DNA of 64,000 nt from Crocinitomicaceae bacterium (GTDB lineage: Bacteria; Bacteroidota; Bacteroidia; Flavobacteriales_D; Crocinitomicaceae). Shown piece after piece: positions 1 through 8,944 of this stretch. Numbering within the stretch: position 1 is the first letter of the stretch; each line of letters begins with the position of its first letter. The notes beneath the pieces were generated by a model, which ran no database searches, was not told the DNA's origin, and saw only the letters and a program-made list of their open reading frames with translations. The position numbers and the translations under genes were made by a program. The stretch lies in the NCBI GenBank assembly GCA_024643365.1, contig JAHENC010000018.1, positions 62,001 to 126,000 of the forward strand. Reading direction: 5' to 3'.

Positions 1-2
1 AG

Positions 3-344
3 TTTCTGAACCGTGTGGATGAAATCATCATGTTCACACCATTAACAATGGGGAATGTCAGACAGATTGTTCAAATACAATTGGATGTATTAAAAGACAA
101 GATGAAAACGATGGATTTGACATTATACGTTACTAAAGATGCATTCGATCACATTGCGGAAATAGGTTATGATCCATTCTTTGGTGCGCGTCCAATCAAA
201 CGAGTGATTCAAAAACAAGTGCTAAATGAGTTGTCTAAGGCCTTATTAAGTGGCACCATTGACCGGGCAAAAAATATTGTGATGGATGTCTTTGATGGTA
301 AAATTGTCTTTCGCAAGCCAATAACGGAAGCAGAGGAAGTCTAA
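3..344 (+). CDS. clpB: ATP-dependent chaperone ClpB, C-terminal fragment
   Basis: This is the 3' end of a gene whose 5' part lies outside the window; the open frame runs in from the first bases. The visible ~113 residues are the end of the second AAA+ module and the D2 small domain of an Hsp100 disaggregase. They include FLNRVDEIIMFTPL (the segment after the sensor-1 region) and the sensor-2 motif GYDPFFGARPIKRVIQ, whose Arg contacts nucleotide. ClpB extracts polypeptides from aggregates together with DnaK. The C-terminus is short and acidic (EAEEV). Family assignment is firm; ClpB is preferred over ClpC or ClpA from the overall match to the ClpB tail. It is followed directly by a hairpin terminator. 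Confidence 0.92.
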   Translation, partial: FLNRVDEIIMFTPLTMGNVRQIVQIQLDVLKDKMKTMDLTLYVTKDAFDHIAEIGYDPFFGARPIKRVIQKQVLNELSKALLSGTIDRAKNIVMDVFDGKIVFRKPITEAEEV

Positions 345-360
345 AAAAGTTTGGACATAA

Positions 361-390
361 AAAAAAGGAGCGATTTCGCTCCTTTTTTTT
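361..390. terminator. Bidirectional intrinsic terminator between clpB and the 402-938 gene
   Basis: A-tract, GGAGCG, loop ATTT, CGCTCC, T-tract. The flanking A and T runs also pair, so it can stop transcription from both converging genes. Confidence 0.85.
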
Positions 391-401
391 ATGTCTTAAA
401 A

Positions 402-938
402 TTAGATTCGGTATTTTTTGAAAAAGGCATCCCAATTCCAAATGAAATTGGACATCACTTCATCCATTCTTTTCAAGAATAATGGATTTGGCGCTTGCAT
501 GCGACGGAAATATTCATCTTGGCATTCGTTCAAGTTGTATTTATGAAACAACGCTTTAGACATTCCGTAAATCCAGTTTTTTGAAGGGTGGTTAACGCGC
601 ATGATGAAGGATTGGTATTCGCGAACCAAACTTCTGAAAGAACTCATGTCCATTTCGTACATTTTGGAAACTTTGTCGAAAATGATGTTTTCAACGCGTT
701 CCGCTTGATCTGCTTCGAAAGTACTTTCTAAGAAAGATAAATTCCCCACAAGAACAATCATTCCAAATTCACCATTATTGCTTGCGTCGATAGCTGGTGA
801 TTTGACAAAAGCAGAATCTTCGTTGATCATCGATGACACTTCTGAAAAGCCATTATCCACGCTATCAAAAATAGCATTGATGAAAACATTGGCAACTTGA
901 TTGTCGGTGAGTTTTCTTTTGGTAAGTGTACTGAACAT
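402..938 (-). CDS. Conserved hypothetical protein, 178 aa
   Basis: I do not recognise a named family. The product is soluble with no signal peptide or membrane segment. It has a mixed, mainly helical composition with a Phe/Trp-rich C-terminus (FIWNWDAFFKKYRI). The start ATG at 938 is the first Met. A TAAATTTG element (minus strand, 974-967) lies about 25 nt upstream, fitting a Bacteroidota -7 box. The gene is convergent with clpB and shares its terminator. The ~175 bp upstream to the cyclophilin gene hold nothing else I can identify. The ORF is judged real from its length, the absence of a competing frame and the flanking signals; its function is unknown. Confidence 0.7.
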   Translation of the reverse strand: MFSTLTKRKLTDNQVANVFINAIFDSVDNGFSEVSSMINEDSAFVKSPAIDASNNGEFGMIVLVGNLSFLESTFEADQAERVENIIFDKVSKMYEMDMSSFRSLVREYQSFIMRVNHPSKNWIYGMSKALFHKYNLNECQDEYFRRMQAPNPLFLKRMDEVMSNFIWNWDAFFKKYRI

Positions 939-1116
939 AGAAATTCGTTTGTTGGTTCCTTCTTTACAAATTTAACATTACCTTAAAGTCACATGAAACT
1001 ACCTACTGATACGTTATCAACCAAGTTTTCAACAAGTATTCCCATGGTTGATTGTTCAAAACTCCATTTTAGCAATCCAACTTCAACCCGTAATTTCGTG
1101 GCATCAAATTTAGCTT

Positions 1117-1572
1117 ATGAAAGGAATCATTAAAACGAACAAAGGTGAAATGCATGTGACATTTTACGAAAACGATGCGCCAAAAACAGTAGAGAACTTT
1201 GTAAAGTTAGCTGAATCAGGTTATTACAATGGATTAAAGTGGCACCGTGTGCTTCCGGATTTCGTCATTCAAGGTGGTTGTCCAAACACACGTGAAGGTG
1301 AAAGAGGTATGCCAGGAACTGGTGGACCAGGTTATCAAATTGATTGTGAACTAACTGGAGATAATCAATACCATGACCGTGGAGTACTTTCAATGGCTCA
1401 CGCTGGGAAAAACACAGGTGGATCACAGTTCTTTGTGTGTCACTCAAGAAGAAATACTTCTCACTTAGATCGTGCACACACGTGTTTCGGAAAAGTAACA
1501 GAAGGATTAGATGTCATTGATGATATTCGCGAAGGTGATAGCATCGATTCCATTGAAATTATCAGAGATTAA
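1117..1572 (+). CDS. Peptidyl-prolyl cis-trans isomerase, cyclophilin type
   Basis: A compact 151-aa bacterial cyclophilin of the PpiB type that isomerises prolyl peptide bonds during protein folding. The core motifs are visible: WHRVLPDFVIQGG (containing the catalytic-region FxxQGG), GVLSMAHAG, GGSQFFVCHS and LDRAHTCFGKV. The length matches single-domain cyclophilins, and there is no signal peptide, so it is cytoplasmic. It starts at the first ATG; a degenerate TAnnTTTG-like element lies about 25 nt upstream. It is a stand-alone gene ending at a strong hairpin shared with serA. Function is secure; the specific clients are unknown. Confidence 0.95.
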   Translation: MKGIIKTNKGEMHVTFYENDAPKTVENFVKLAESGYYNGLKWHRVLPDFVIQGGCPNTREGERGMPGTGGPGYQIDCELTGDNQYHDRGVLSMAHAGKNTGGSQFFVCHSRRNTSHLDRAHTCFGKVTEGLDVIDDIREGDSIDSIEIIRD

Positions 1573-1592
1573 TCAATCGCTCAAAAAATCAA

Positions 1593-1628
1593 AAAAAAAG
1601 GGACTCATGAAAATGTGTCCCTTTTTTT
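1593..1628. terminator. Bidirectional terminator between the cyclophilin gene and serA
   Basis: A-run, GGGAC-CAT stem with one mismatch, GAAA tetraloop, ATG-GTCCC, T-run. It is placed between two convergent stop codons. Confidence 0.85.
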
Positions 1629-1645
1629 ATGTCTTATGTTTGGAT

Positions 1646-2590
1646 TTATGCCAATCCGATGATCAATTGTGCAAGTTCTTCTCCAATGCGGTCTTGCGCT
1701 TCAAGTGTAGCTGCTCCAATGTGTGGAGTACAAGCTATTTTTGGATGATTTAATAATTCTTTAGATGGATTCGGTTCGTTTTCAAAGACATCTAAAGCGA
1801 CTCCGGCAATCGTACCATTGTTTAGTGCTTCGATTAAGTCTGATTCATTAACAACCCCACCACGAGCTGCATTCGAGATGAAAACACCCTTTTTCATATG
1901 AGTAAATTCTTTTGCGCCAAGAACAGCACTTCCATCGGTTTGTTTTGGTACATGAATCGAAATGTAGTCCATTTCTCCTAAAAGACCATGTAAATCTGTT
2001 TGAGTGGTAATTGGAACGTACACGTCTTGATTTCCAACAGTCACTTTAATTTCAACAGCTTGGCTTTTATTATCGATGGCTATTACCTTCATTCCAACAC
2101 CAAGAGCATAGGATGCTAAACTTTGTCCAATTCTTCCGAAACCAATGATTCCCAATGTTTTTCCGCGAAGTTCAACGCCTTTCGCATAGTTCTTTTTCAA
2201 GGTTGAGAAATCTCTGGACTCCATGTTTTTAAATGAATCATGAAGGAAACGGGAAAGAGAAAATAATTGTCCCATTACTAATTCAGCAACAGATTGAGAA
2301 GAAGAAGCTGGCGTGTTGATGACATGAATTCCTTTGCTTCGAGCATAGTCAACATCAATGTTATCCATTCCAACACCGCCACGACCAATGATTTTTACAT
2401 TTGGACAAGCATCGATTACTTCTTTACGAACAGTAGTTGCACTGCGTACTAAAATTGCTTCAATTCCTTGCTCATTTACTGCCGCTGCTAATTGATCTTG
2501 TGCCACTTTTTCTGTAATGACAATGTGACCAGCAGCTTCAATTAGCTGTTTTCCTAAATCTGAAATTCCGTCGTTAGCAAGTATTTTCAT
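1646..2590 (-). CDS. serA: D-3-phosphoglycerate dehydrogenase (short form)
   Basis: NAD-dependent 2-hydroxyacid dehydrogenase catalysing the first step of serine synthesis, 3-phosphoglycerate to 3-phosphohydroxypyruvate. Visible are the Rossmann motif GIIGFGRIGQ, the substrate-binding Arg region NAARGGVVNESDL, the Glu of DVFENEP and the catalytic His of HIGAAT. At 314 aa it is the short type without a C-terminal ACT regulatory domain, so allosteric serine inhibition through ACT is not expected. I start at the ATG at 2590 (MKILANDG) rather than 16 codons upstream, because this begins the conserved fold and avoids overlapping serC, which stops 19 nt before. It is the second gene of a serC-serA operon. 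Confidence 0.93.
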   Translation of the reverse strand: MKILANDGISDLGKQLIEAAGHIVITEKVAQDQLAAAVNEQGIEAILVRSATTVRKEVIDACPNVKIIGRGGVGMDNIDVDYARSKGIHVINTPASSSQSVAELVMGQLFSLSRFLHDSFKNMESRDFSTLKKNYAKGVELRGKTLGIIGFGRIGQSLASYALGVGMKVIAIDNKSQAVEIKVTVGNQDVYVPITTQTDLHGLLGEMDYISIHVPKQTDGSAVLGAKEFTHMKKGVFISNAARGGVVNESDLIEALNNGTIAGVALDVFENEPNPSKELLNHPKIACTPHIGAATLEAQDRIGEELAQLIIGLA

Positions 2591-2609
2591 GTGATGAGTT
2601 TTATCTAGA

Positions 2610-3671
2610 TTAATGTTGATTAAATGCGCGCATAACATCTACCAAAACTTGAATACTTTCGATGGGTAATGCGTTGTAAATAGAAGCACGGTATCCACCC
2701 ACAGAGCGGTGACCAGGTAATCCAACGATTCCAGCTGCTTTCCACATGGTGTCAAATTCTTCAGTTCTACTTTCGTCGTTTAATAGGAATGTCACGTTCA
2801 TATTGGAACGGTCTTCCACTTCAACCGCACCTCTAAAGGCTGGATTCTCATCAATTTCTTTGTAAAGTAACGCCGCTTTTTCGTTGTTTCTTTGCTCCAT
2901 TGCTTTCACTCCGCCATTTGCTAACAAATTGCGTAAGTTCAACATAGCTACGTAAACCGAAAATACAGGTGGTGTATTTAGCATAGACTCTTTTTCCACT
3001 TGTTGTTTTAAGTCCAAATAAGTTGGCATAAATGACGAAGTAGATTTTCCTAAGATTTCATCTTTAACGATGTATAACGTTGCACCAGCTGGACCTAAGT
3101 TTTTTTGAGCTCCGGCATAAATGATGTCATAATCCGCCACATTTATTTCTTTGGAAAAGATATCAGAGGACATATCGCACACTAAGGGTAAATCCGTTTT
3201 AGGAATTTCTTTGAATTGTGTACCGTAAATCGTGTTATTTGAAGTAAAGTGAATGTAATCAACATCTGTAGGAACCGTATATCCTTTTGGTATATAGGTG
3301 AAGTTTTTATCTTCAGAAGACGCAAATACGTTTACGTCAACACCAACTTTTTTCGCTTCTTTGATTGCTCCAGATGCCCAAGTACCCGTATTGATGTATC
3401 CTGCTTTTTTCGTGTCGCGCATCATGTTTAATGCAACGATGGTAAATCCTAAAGTTGCACCACCTTGAAGGAAGGCAACGGAATACCCAGCTGGAACATT
3501 CAAGGCCTTTTTCACTAGATCAATAGCTTCATCCATCACCGCAACGAAATCCTTATGTCGGTGTGATACTTCTAGAATGGAAAGTCCATTAAAATCCAAC
3601 ACAGCATTTGCTGCTTGTTGAAATACTTCTTGTGGTAAAATGCAGGGACCTGCTCCGAAATTATGTTTCAT
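2610..3671 (-). CDS. serC: Phosphoserine aminotransferase
   Basis: Class V PLP-dependent aminotransferase converting 3-phosphohydroxypyruvate and glutamate to O-phosphoserine; it can also act in PLP synthesis. The N-terminus HNFGAGPCILP, the PLP-lysine region YAGAQKNLGPAG (Lys near residue 192) and the C-terminal GHRSVGGYRASIYNA are characteristic. The length of 353 aa is normal. It lies directly upstream of serA on the same strand, so two consecutive steps of serine synthesis are co-transcribed. I see no serB in the window. Confidence 0.96.
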   Translation of the reverse strand: MKHNFGAGPCILPQEVFQQAANAVLDFNGLSILEVSHRHKDFVAVMDEAIDLVKKALNVPAGYSVAFLQGGATLGFTIVALNMMRDTKKAGYINTGTWASGAIKEAKKVGVDVNVFASSEDKNFTYIPKGYTVPTDVDYIHFTSNNTIYGTQFKEIPKTDLPLVCDMSSDIFSKEINVADYDIIYAGAQKNLGPAGATLYIVKDEILGKSTSSFMPTYLDLKQQVEKESMLNTPPVFSVYVAMLNLRNLLANGGVKAMEQRNNEKAALLYKEIDENPAFRGAVEVEDRSNMNVTFLLNDESRTEEFDTMWKAAGIVGLPGHRSVGGYRASIYNALPIESIQVLVDVMRAFNQH

Positions 3672-3748
3672 TGTTGATTAATTTGAGTCAAAATTCATGA
3701 TTACTTTTCACATAGCGTATAGAATGTGAATTAATGTAAGATTTTGTT

Positions 3749-3781
3749 AAAAAAAAAGCTGTCAATTGACAGCTTTTTTTT
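3749..3781 (-). terminator. Terminator of thx, overlapping its stop codon
   Basis: A near-perfect palindrome: A-run, GCTGTC-AATT-GACAGC, T-run. Its distal T-tract includes bases of the thx stop codon (3780-3782), so translation and the terminator stem abut. Confidence 0.8.
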
Positions 3782-3974
3782 ATTCAGATTTTGCGGTTGC
3801 GGTTTTCTTCGCTGCCGGTTTTTTTGCTGCTGGTTTAGCAGTTTCAGTTGCAGCCTTTTTTTCTTTTTTTACTTTCGGAACGATGACTACTTTTTCCTCT
3901 TTTCGTTTTCTGGTTACTCCATATGAGCCCATGGTACGTTTACCCCTTGCTGTTTTTTTATCTCCTTTTCCCAT
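3780..3974 (-). CDS. 30S ribosomal protein Thx with Lys/Ala/Pro-rich tail
   Basis: A 64-aa very basic protein. The first ~25 residues (MGKGDKKTARGKRTMGSYG) match the bTHX/Thx family, a small peptide bound in the 30S head. Known Thx proteins are about 25-45 aa. This one continues with a low-complexity tail holding repeats such as KPAAKKPAAKKTATA, like a histone H1 or nucleoid-protein tail. It has its own TAAATTTG promoter-like element (4014-4007) and its own terminator, so it is monocistronic. The Thx assignment rests on the N-terminus; the tail could add RNA or DNA affinity (inference). Confidence 0.85.
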   Translation of the reverse strand: MGKGDKKTARGKRTMGSYGVTRKRKEEKVVIVPKVKKEKKAATETAKPAAKKPAAKKTATAKSE

Positions 3975-4006
3975 AATGTAATTGTTTATCTTGATAAATA
4001 ACTACA

Positions 4007-4014
4007 CAAATTTA
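4007..4014 (-). promoter_or_regulatory. Candidate -7 element for thx
   Basis: TAAATTTG on the minus strand matches TAnnTTTG and leaves a leader of about 28 nt. No clear TTG -33 element is seen. Confidence 0.4.
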
Positions 4015-4704
4015 TCAATCTTTTTGATACCTAGCTCGGAATTCTTTACTAAGTGCTTCTCCACCGTTAAGTATTTTCTCACACCATTGAATTTTAAGGT
4101 CAATTTGTTCTGTATCTGTTAGTTTCCATGCATGTTGACTAATTTCAAGTCGTTGTCGAATTGTTTGGAGTAGAACGGCAACTGAAACGGAAATATTAAA
4201 GCTTTCGGTAAATCCATACATAGGAATGCGCACGTGTAAATCAGCTGCTTGCATAACTTCCTCACTCAGCCCATTTCGCTCGGTTCCAAAAAAGAAAGCG
4301 AGTGGTTTATCTATTGGCAAGTCATGTACCGTATACGCATCTGTGTGCGGTGTTGTTGCCACAATTTGATAACCTTGTTCTTTTAATGCCTTAATGCAAT
4401 TAGTTGTCGGACCAATTTCATCACTGAAATTATGAATGTCCACCCAACGTCCAGATCCTAGTGCGATGTCTCGTTGAATTTGGTACTGATTATCCTTTTC
4501 GATAACATTTAAGTCTTGAATTCCAAAGCAATCGCACGTTCTCAATACAGCTGAAGCATTATGCTCTTGGTAAATGTTCTCAAGAGCAATGGTTAAATAA
4601 CGCGTTCGCTCTGCAGCGATTCGATCAAATAATGTGATTTTGTTTGGGGTAATAATATCATAAAACTCGTCTAGGACGAATGAATTTTCAGCTGAGTTGC
4701 TCAT
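4015..4704 (-). CDS. TrmH/SpoU family RNA 2'-O-methyltransferase
   Basis: A 229-aa SPOUT-class methyltransferase that would methylate a ribose 2'-OH in tRNA or rRNA using SAM. The three SpoU motifs are visible: NIYQEHNASAVLRTCDCFGI (motif 1, Asn and Arg), LAFFFGTERNGLS (motif 2) and MYGFTESFNISVSVAVLL (motif 3), forming the trefoil knot. The N-terminal part before motif 1 fits TrmH (tRNA Gm18) better than RlmB, but the exact target is not settled by sequence. Its start overlaps the end of the GNAT gene by 17 nt, so it is the last gene of an overlapping minus-strand run. Confidence 0.88.
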   Translation of the reverse strand: MSNSAENSFVLDEFYDIITPNKITLFDRIAAERTRYLTIALENIYQEHNASAVLRTCDCFGIQDLNVIEKDNQYQIQRDIALGSGRWVDIHNFSDEIGPTTNCIKALKEQGYQIVATTPHTDAYTVHDLPIDKPLAFFFGTERNGLSEEVMQAADLHVRIPMYGFTESFNISVSVAVLLQTIRQRLEISQHAWKLTDTEQIDLKIQWCEKILNGGEALSKEFRARYQKD

Positions 4705-5125
4705 AGTGTTTGGTCATTAAAAAATGTTGAATTTCACCAAATAACAAATGTGACTTTTCGGTGATGCTGTAACCTAATTTTTCATAAAACGGTAAAGCGA
4801 TTTCTCTAGCATGCAAAATGGTTTCCTTGCAACCTTTGTTTCGTGCAATTCCTTCCATGTGTTCCATCAGTTGCCTTCCGATACCTCTGCCTTGGTAGCG
4901 ATTGTCAACAGCCATAAATCGAATTTGACTTCCATGATTTGGCGTGAAGTCAAGCCTACCAACACCAATGATTTCATCTTCTTCAATGAAGGCAAAATGT
5001 TCGGCTGTCTCATCTCCTTCATTGCGCTCCGTCCCTCTAGGTTGATTCCAAGGGGCTCTCAATACTTCGTAGCGAAGGTTGAAATACAAATCCCACTCTT
5101 CTGGTGAATTAGGTCTTTTAATCAT
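4688..5125 (-). CDS. GNAT family N-acetyltransferase
   Basis: A 145-aa acetyl-CoA-dependent acyltransferase. The acetyl-CoA pyrophosphate-binding motif is RYQGRGIGRQLMEHM, followed by the typical FYEKLGYS near the C-terminus. The ATG at 5125 (MIKRPNSPEEW) is preferred over the ORF extension to 5155; it overlaps the CoA-transferase stop by 8 nt, consistent with translational coupling. The substrate is unknown. The N-terminal NLRYEVLRAPWNQP resembles bacterial GNATs of unknown substrate. Confidence 0.87.
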   Translation of the reverse strand: MIKRPNSPEEWDLYFNLRYEVLRAPWNQPRGTERNEGDETAEHFAFIEEDEIIGVGRLDFTPNHGSQIRFMAVDNRYQGRGIGRQLMEHMEGIARNKGCKETILHAREIALPFYEKLGYSITEKSHLLFGEIQHFLMTKHYEQLS

Positions 5126-6197
5126 TATTGAATTTAAATGCTGTTGTGCGCACACGTTTAGTTATTCTCCCTGAAATTTCTTCGGTTAATACCAAGGATT
5201 GGGCCTCGTCCGCTTGGAAAACTTCATCCAAAGCTTTCACTTTAGCACATGGAACGTGTTTGATGTGAAGTTTCGATAATAATTGTTCACTATCCGCCTG
5301 TCCAATGAAGGTTTCGAGCAATTCGAATAAGGATTCTCGATTTTCCAAACGCTGTTGATTGTGTACAAAACGAACATCTGTTGCTAATTCCGGGGCACCA
5401 ATTTCAGTAACGAATTTTTCAAAATGATTATCGGAGCCAATGGCAAAAGTTAAGGTCGCCCCATCTTTTGTTTTAAAAAGCTCACCATATGGAGCAATAT
5501 TAGGGTGTAAACTTCCCATTCGTTGGGCTATGTGTCCTGTCATGAGGTAATTTGATGCTTGATTCGCTAAACTACAAACGGCAGCGTCAAATAAGGAAAC
5601 ACTAACTTCGCTTCCAACTCCGGTTAGTTGTCGTTCCATTAAGGCTAATAAAACACCTTCTTTCAGTTGATGTCCGGCGAGGACATCAATGAGCGCAACA
5701 GGCATTTTAATCGGTCCGGAGTCCTTGGTGCCGTTCATGGACATAAATCCAGTTTCGGCTTGTAATATCAGGTCATAGGCTACTCGGTCGCTTTGATCTC
5801 CGAATCCACTAATTTTACCAATAATTAAACGTGGATTGATTTCCAATAAGGTATTTGATTCAAGTCCTAGCTTTCGGTCGTCACCAAATTTAAAATTACT
5901 TAAGAGTATGTCAGCATCTTTCACTAATTCGAGGAATTTCGAATGGTCCTCTTTCATAGATAAATTTAATGAAAGGTAAGATTTTCCATAGTTGACCGAA
6001 GAGAAATAGGCTGAAACTTGGCTGTCCTTTTCTTCGGAAGTCAATTTCCATGAGCGGGTAACATCAGGAATAGTTGGATGTTCTATTTTTATAACGGACG
6101 CTCCAAGTTCTGCAAAGAACATTCCAACGGAAGGTCCAGCTAGAACTGTCGAAAGCTCAAGTACCTTTAAATTTCTAATGCTGTTTAGTTTCTTCAT
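5118..6197 (-). CDS. CaiB/BaiF family (class III) CoA transferase
   Basis: A 359-aa enzyme of the formyl-CoA transferase / alpha-methylacyl-CoA racemase fold. Visible are LKVLELSTVLAGPSVGMFFAELGASVIKIE at the N-terminus, the FGD(D)RK-type CoA site, and PVALIDVLAGHQL carrying the Asp expected to form the aspartyl-CoA intermediate. It transfers CoA between carboxylic acids or racemises 2-methylacyl-CoA; sequence alone does not choose. The start is set at the ATG at 6197 (MKKLNSIRN), 7 codons inside the longest frame. It overlaps the RlpA-like gene by 23 nt. Confidence 0.9.
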   Translation of the reverse strand: MKKLNSIRNLKVLELSTVLAGPSVGMFFAELGASVIKIEHPTIPDVTRSWKLTSEEKDSQVSAYFSSVNYGKSYLSLNLSMKEDHSKFLELVKDADILLSNFKFGDDRKLGLESNTLLEINPRLIIGKISGFGDQSDRVAYDLILQAETGFMSMNGTKDSGPIKMPVALIDVLAGHQLKEGVLLALMERQLTGVGSEVSVSLFDAAVCSLANQASNYLMTGHIAQRMGSLHPNIAPYGELFKTKDGATLTFAIGSDNHFEKFVTEIGAPELATDVRFVHNQQRLENRESLFELLETFIGQADSEQLLSKLHIKHVPCAKVKALDEVFQADEAQSLVLTEEISGRITKRVRTTAFKFNND

Positions 6198-6546
6198 TTT
6201 TCGCAAGGACCTCAACACTTACTGTCGCGATGCCATTTCGTACAAAATTAAGTTTTTTTGCAGCAGCCAAGGTCACATCAATCACATGACTTGAACTTTT
6301 AGAGAGTCGATCGTTCACTTTTAAAACAACCGTAGAATCGTTTTTTAAGTTCGTCACCTTTACCATTGTGCCTAGTGCTATTGTTTTGTGTGCGGCAGTC
6401 AATAAGTTATTATTGAATACATCTCCGGATGAGGTTTTGCGTCCATTCATGGAGCTACTGTAAAAGGATGCGCTTCCTTTTTCTGTATCTGAAAATGAAA
6501 AAGAAAGGAGTGATATGATGCAAAATAGTGCCGAAAAATAACGCAT
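6175..6546 (-). CDS. RlpA-like double-psi beta-barrel (septal ring / 3D domain) protein
   Basis: A 123-aa exported protein: a signal peptide (MRYFSALFCIISLLSFSFS) followed by one DPBB domain with ASFYSSSMNGRKTSSGDVFN, LGTMVKVTNL and the VNDRL segment that carries the catalytic-type Asp in RlpA. RlpA proteins cleave denuded peptidoglycan glycan strands or act structurally at septa. There is no SPOR domain, unlike E. coli RlpA, so septal targeting through SPOR is not expected. I start at the Met of the signal peptide (6546), 11 codons inside the longest ORF. It is the first gene of the four-gene overlapping minus-strand run. Confidence 0.85.
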   Translation of the reverse strand: MRYFSALFCIISLLSFSFSDTEKGSASFYSSSMNGRKTSSGDVFNNNLLTAAHKTIALGTMVKVTNLKNDSTVVLKVNDRLSKSSSHVIDVTLAAAKKLNFVRNGIATVSVEVLAKNEETKQH

Positions 6547-6637
6547 AATCTCTTGTTTGAAGGAGTAAGTTACCATCAATCTTTTGTATTAAAAAATATT
6601 TCAGTCCTTTTCAATTTCTTTAATGCGTCAAATTCAT

Positions 6638-6645
6638 TAAATTTG
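6638..6645 (+). promoter_or_regulatory. Candidate -7 element for aconitase
   Basis: TAAATTTG matches TAnnTTTG, 28 nt before the ATG. The -33 region has only a TTTC with 19-nt spacing. Confidence 0.4.
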
Positions 6646-6673
6646 CGCGCACAATAATAATTACAATAGCACT

Positions 6674-8941
6674 ATGAAAGTATTCGATCTTGACATGATT
6701 CAAAAGGTATATGCGCAATATCCTGAGCGCATTGCAGCAGCTAGAAAAGTCGTTGGTAGACCATTGACTTTATCTGAGAAAATTCTTTACGCTCACCTTT
6801 GGGATGGAAACGCACAAGCAGCATATGAAAGAGGTAACTCTTATGTTGATTTTGCACCAGATCGTGTTGCGATGCAGGATGCTACCGCGCAAATGGCTTT
6901 GTTGCAATTTATGCAAGCAGGAAAAAAACGTGTTGCTGTACCTTCAACGGTTCATGCGGATCACTTGATTCAAGCTAAATTAGGTGCAAGCAAAGACTTA
7001 CAAGAATCATTGAATCAAAACAATGAAGTTTTTAACTTCTTGTCTTCGATTTCGAATAAATACGGAATCGGTTTCTGGAAACCAGGAGCTGGAATCATTC
7101 ACCAAGTTGTTTTGGAAAACTATGCATTCCCGGGTGGAATGATGATTGGTACCGATTCACATACCGTAAATGCTGGTGGACTTGGAATGATCGCAATTGG
7201 TGTTGGTGGAGCTGATGCTGTAGATGTTATGGCAGGAATGGCTTGGGAATTGAAATTTCCAAAGTTGATCGGAGTGAAATTAACAGGTAAATTAAATGGC
7301 TGGACTTCTGCAAAAGACGTCATCTTAAAAGTGGCAGACATTCTTACTGTGAAGGGTGGAACTGGTGCAATCGTTGAATATTTTGGCGAAGGAGCGATCT
7401 CACTTTCTTGTACTGGAAAAGGAACCATTTGTAATATGGGTGCTGAAATTGGTGCAACGACTTCTACATTTGGTTATGATGAGTCTATGCGTCGTTATTT
7501 AAAAGCAACGGGACGTGAGGAAGTTGTGAATGCAGCGGATAAAATTGCTGAACATTTAACCGGAGATCAAGAAGTATATGACAATCCATCTGCTTACTTT
7601 GATCAAATCATTGAAATTAATTTAAGTGAATTGGAACCACAAATTAATGGTCCATTTACACCAGATAGAGGAACGCCCGTTTCTAAAATGCGTGCGGAAG
7701 CGACAGCAAACAATTGGCCAATGAAAGTAGAGTGGGGACTTATCGGTTCTTGTACGAACTCTTCTTACGAGGATTTAGCTCGTGCGGCATCTATCGTTCA
7801 GCAAGCAGTTGCGCAAGGAATTACTCCAAAGGCGGAATTTGGAATCAATCCAGGATCAGAGCAAGTTCGTTTTACAGCGGAACGCGATGGTATCCTAGCT
7901 GATTTTGAGAAAATGGGAACGAAAGTGTTTACAAATGCGTGTGGACCTTGTATCGGCCAATGGTCAAGAGAAGGAGCAGAGAAACAAGAGAAAAATACGA
8001 TTGTGCATTCATTCAACCGTAACTTCTCGAAACGTGCAGATGGAAATCCAAACACACATGCGTTCGTAACATCACCGGAAATGGTTGCTGCATTGGCAAT
8101 TGCTGGTGATTTAGGATTTAATCCGTTAACAGATACTTTGACTAACGATAAGGGAGAACAAGTGAAATTGAATCCTCCTCACGGTGATGAGTTACCAACA
8201 CGTGGATTTGCGGTGGACGACAATGGATACCAAGCTCCAGCGGAAGATGGAAGTGGAGTTGAGATTTTAGTTGCTCCGGATTCGTCTCGTTTACAATTAT
8301 TAGAAAACTTCCCGATTTGGGACGGTAAAAATATTGAGTCAGCTCGTTTGTTGATCAAAGCAAAAGGAAAATGTACTACGGATCACATCTCTATGGCTGG
8401 ACCATGGTTGCGTTACCGTGGACACTTGGATAACATTTCAAATAACTTATTGATTGGTGCAGAGAACGCATTCAACGGTCAAGCGAATTCAGTTAAAAAT
8501 CAATTGACGGGTGAACATGGTGAAGTTCCTGCTGTTCAACGAGCTTACAAAGCAGCTGGAGTTCCAACAATTGTTGTAGGAGATCATAACTATGGTGAAG
8601 GTTCATCACGTGAGCATGCTGCAATGGAACCACGTCACCTCGGTGTTTGTGCAGTTATCGTGAAATCTTTTGCTCGTATTCATGAAACAAACTTGAAAAA
8701 ACAAGGAATGTTAGGTTTGACTTTCTCGAACGAAGCAGATTACGATAAAATCATGGAGGACGATACATTTGACTTTACCGATTTAGCGTCTTTTGCTCCT
8801 GGTAAACAAATTACCTTGAAATTGAATCATTCAAATGGTTCAAGTGAGGAAATCATGTTGAATCATACATACAATGACTCTCAAATTGAGTGGTTTAAAG
8901 CTGGATCGGCTTTGAACCTTATCAAACTAATGGAAGCATAA
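6674..8941 (+). CDS. acnA: Aconitate hydratase (mitochondrial-type)
   Basis: A 755-aa TCA-cycle enzyme interconverting citrate and isocitrate through a [4Fe-4S] cluster. The cluster cysteines are Cys360 (IGSCTNSS), Cys423 and Cys426 ([10 protein letters not shown]). The substrate loop [15 protein letters not shown] near residue 640 lies in the C-terminal swivel domain. The start [13 protein letters not shown] is the first ATG. The length and motif set match the mitochondrial-type aconitase used by Bacteroidota rather than the ~890-aa AcnA or AcnB, so the symbol is only a family label. An outer-membrane protein gene follows 3 nt after the stop. Confidence 0.96.
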   Translation: MKVFDLDMIQKVYAQYPERIAAARKVVGRPLTLSEKILYAHLWDGNAQAAYERGNSYVDFAPDRVAMQDATAQMALLQFMQAGKKRVAVPSTVHADHLIQAKLGASKDLQESLNQNNEVFNFLSSISNKYGIGFWKPGAGIIHQVVLENYAFPGGMMIGTDSHTVNAGGLGMIAIGVGGADAVDVMAGMAWELKFPKLIGVKLTGKLNGWTSAKDVILKVADILTVKGGTGAIVEYFGEGAISLSCTGKGTICNMGAEIGATTSTFGYDESMRRYLKATGREEVVNAADKIAEHLTGDQEVYDNPSAYFDQIIEINLSELEPQINGPFTPDRGTPVSKMRAEATANNWPMKVEWGLIGSCTNSSYEDLARAASIVQQAVAQGITPKAEFGINPGSEQVRFTAERDGILADFEKMGTKVFTNACGPCIGQWSREGAEKQEKNTIVHSFNRNFSKRADGNPNTHAFVTSPEMVAALAIAGDLGFNPLTDTLTNDKGEQVKLNPPHGDELPTRGFAVDDNGYQAPAEDGSGVEILVAPDSSRLQLLENFPIWDGKNIESARLLIKAKGKCTTDHISMAGPWLRYRGHLDNISNNLLIGAENAFNGQANSVKNQLTGEHGEVPAVQRAYKAAGVPTIVVGDHNYGEGSSREHAAMEPRHLGVCAVIVKSFARIHETNLKKQGMLGLTFSNEADYDKIMEDDTFDFTDLASFAPGKQITLKLNHSNGSSEEIMLNHTYNDSQIEWFKAGSALNLIKLMEA

Positions 8942-8944
8942 GAA

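Noticed and set aside
1043-1132. 29-codon frame overlapping the cyclophilin start
   Set aside because: Different frame, no recognisable content, and AT-rich leaders often show such frames.
3744-3981. Two plus-strand frames antisense to thx, rich in Phe and Cys
   Set aside because: They are shadows of the Lys/Ala-rich minus-strand gene and its terminator palindrome; their composition is just the complement of lysine and alanine codons.
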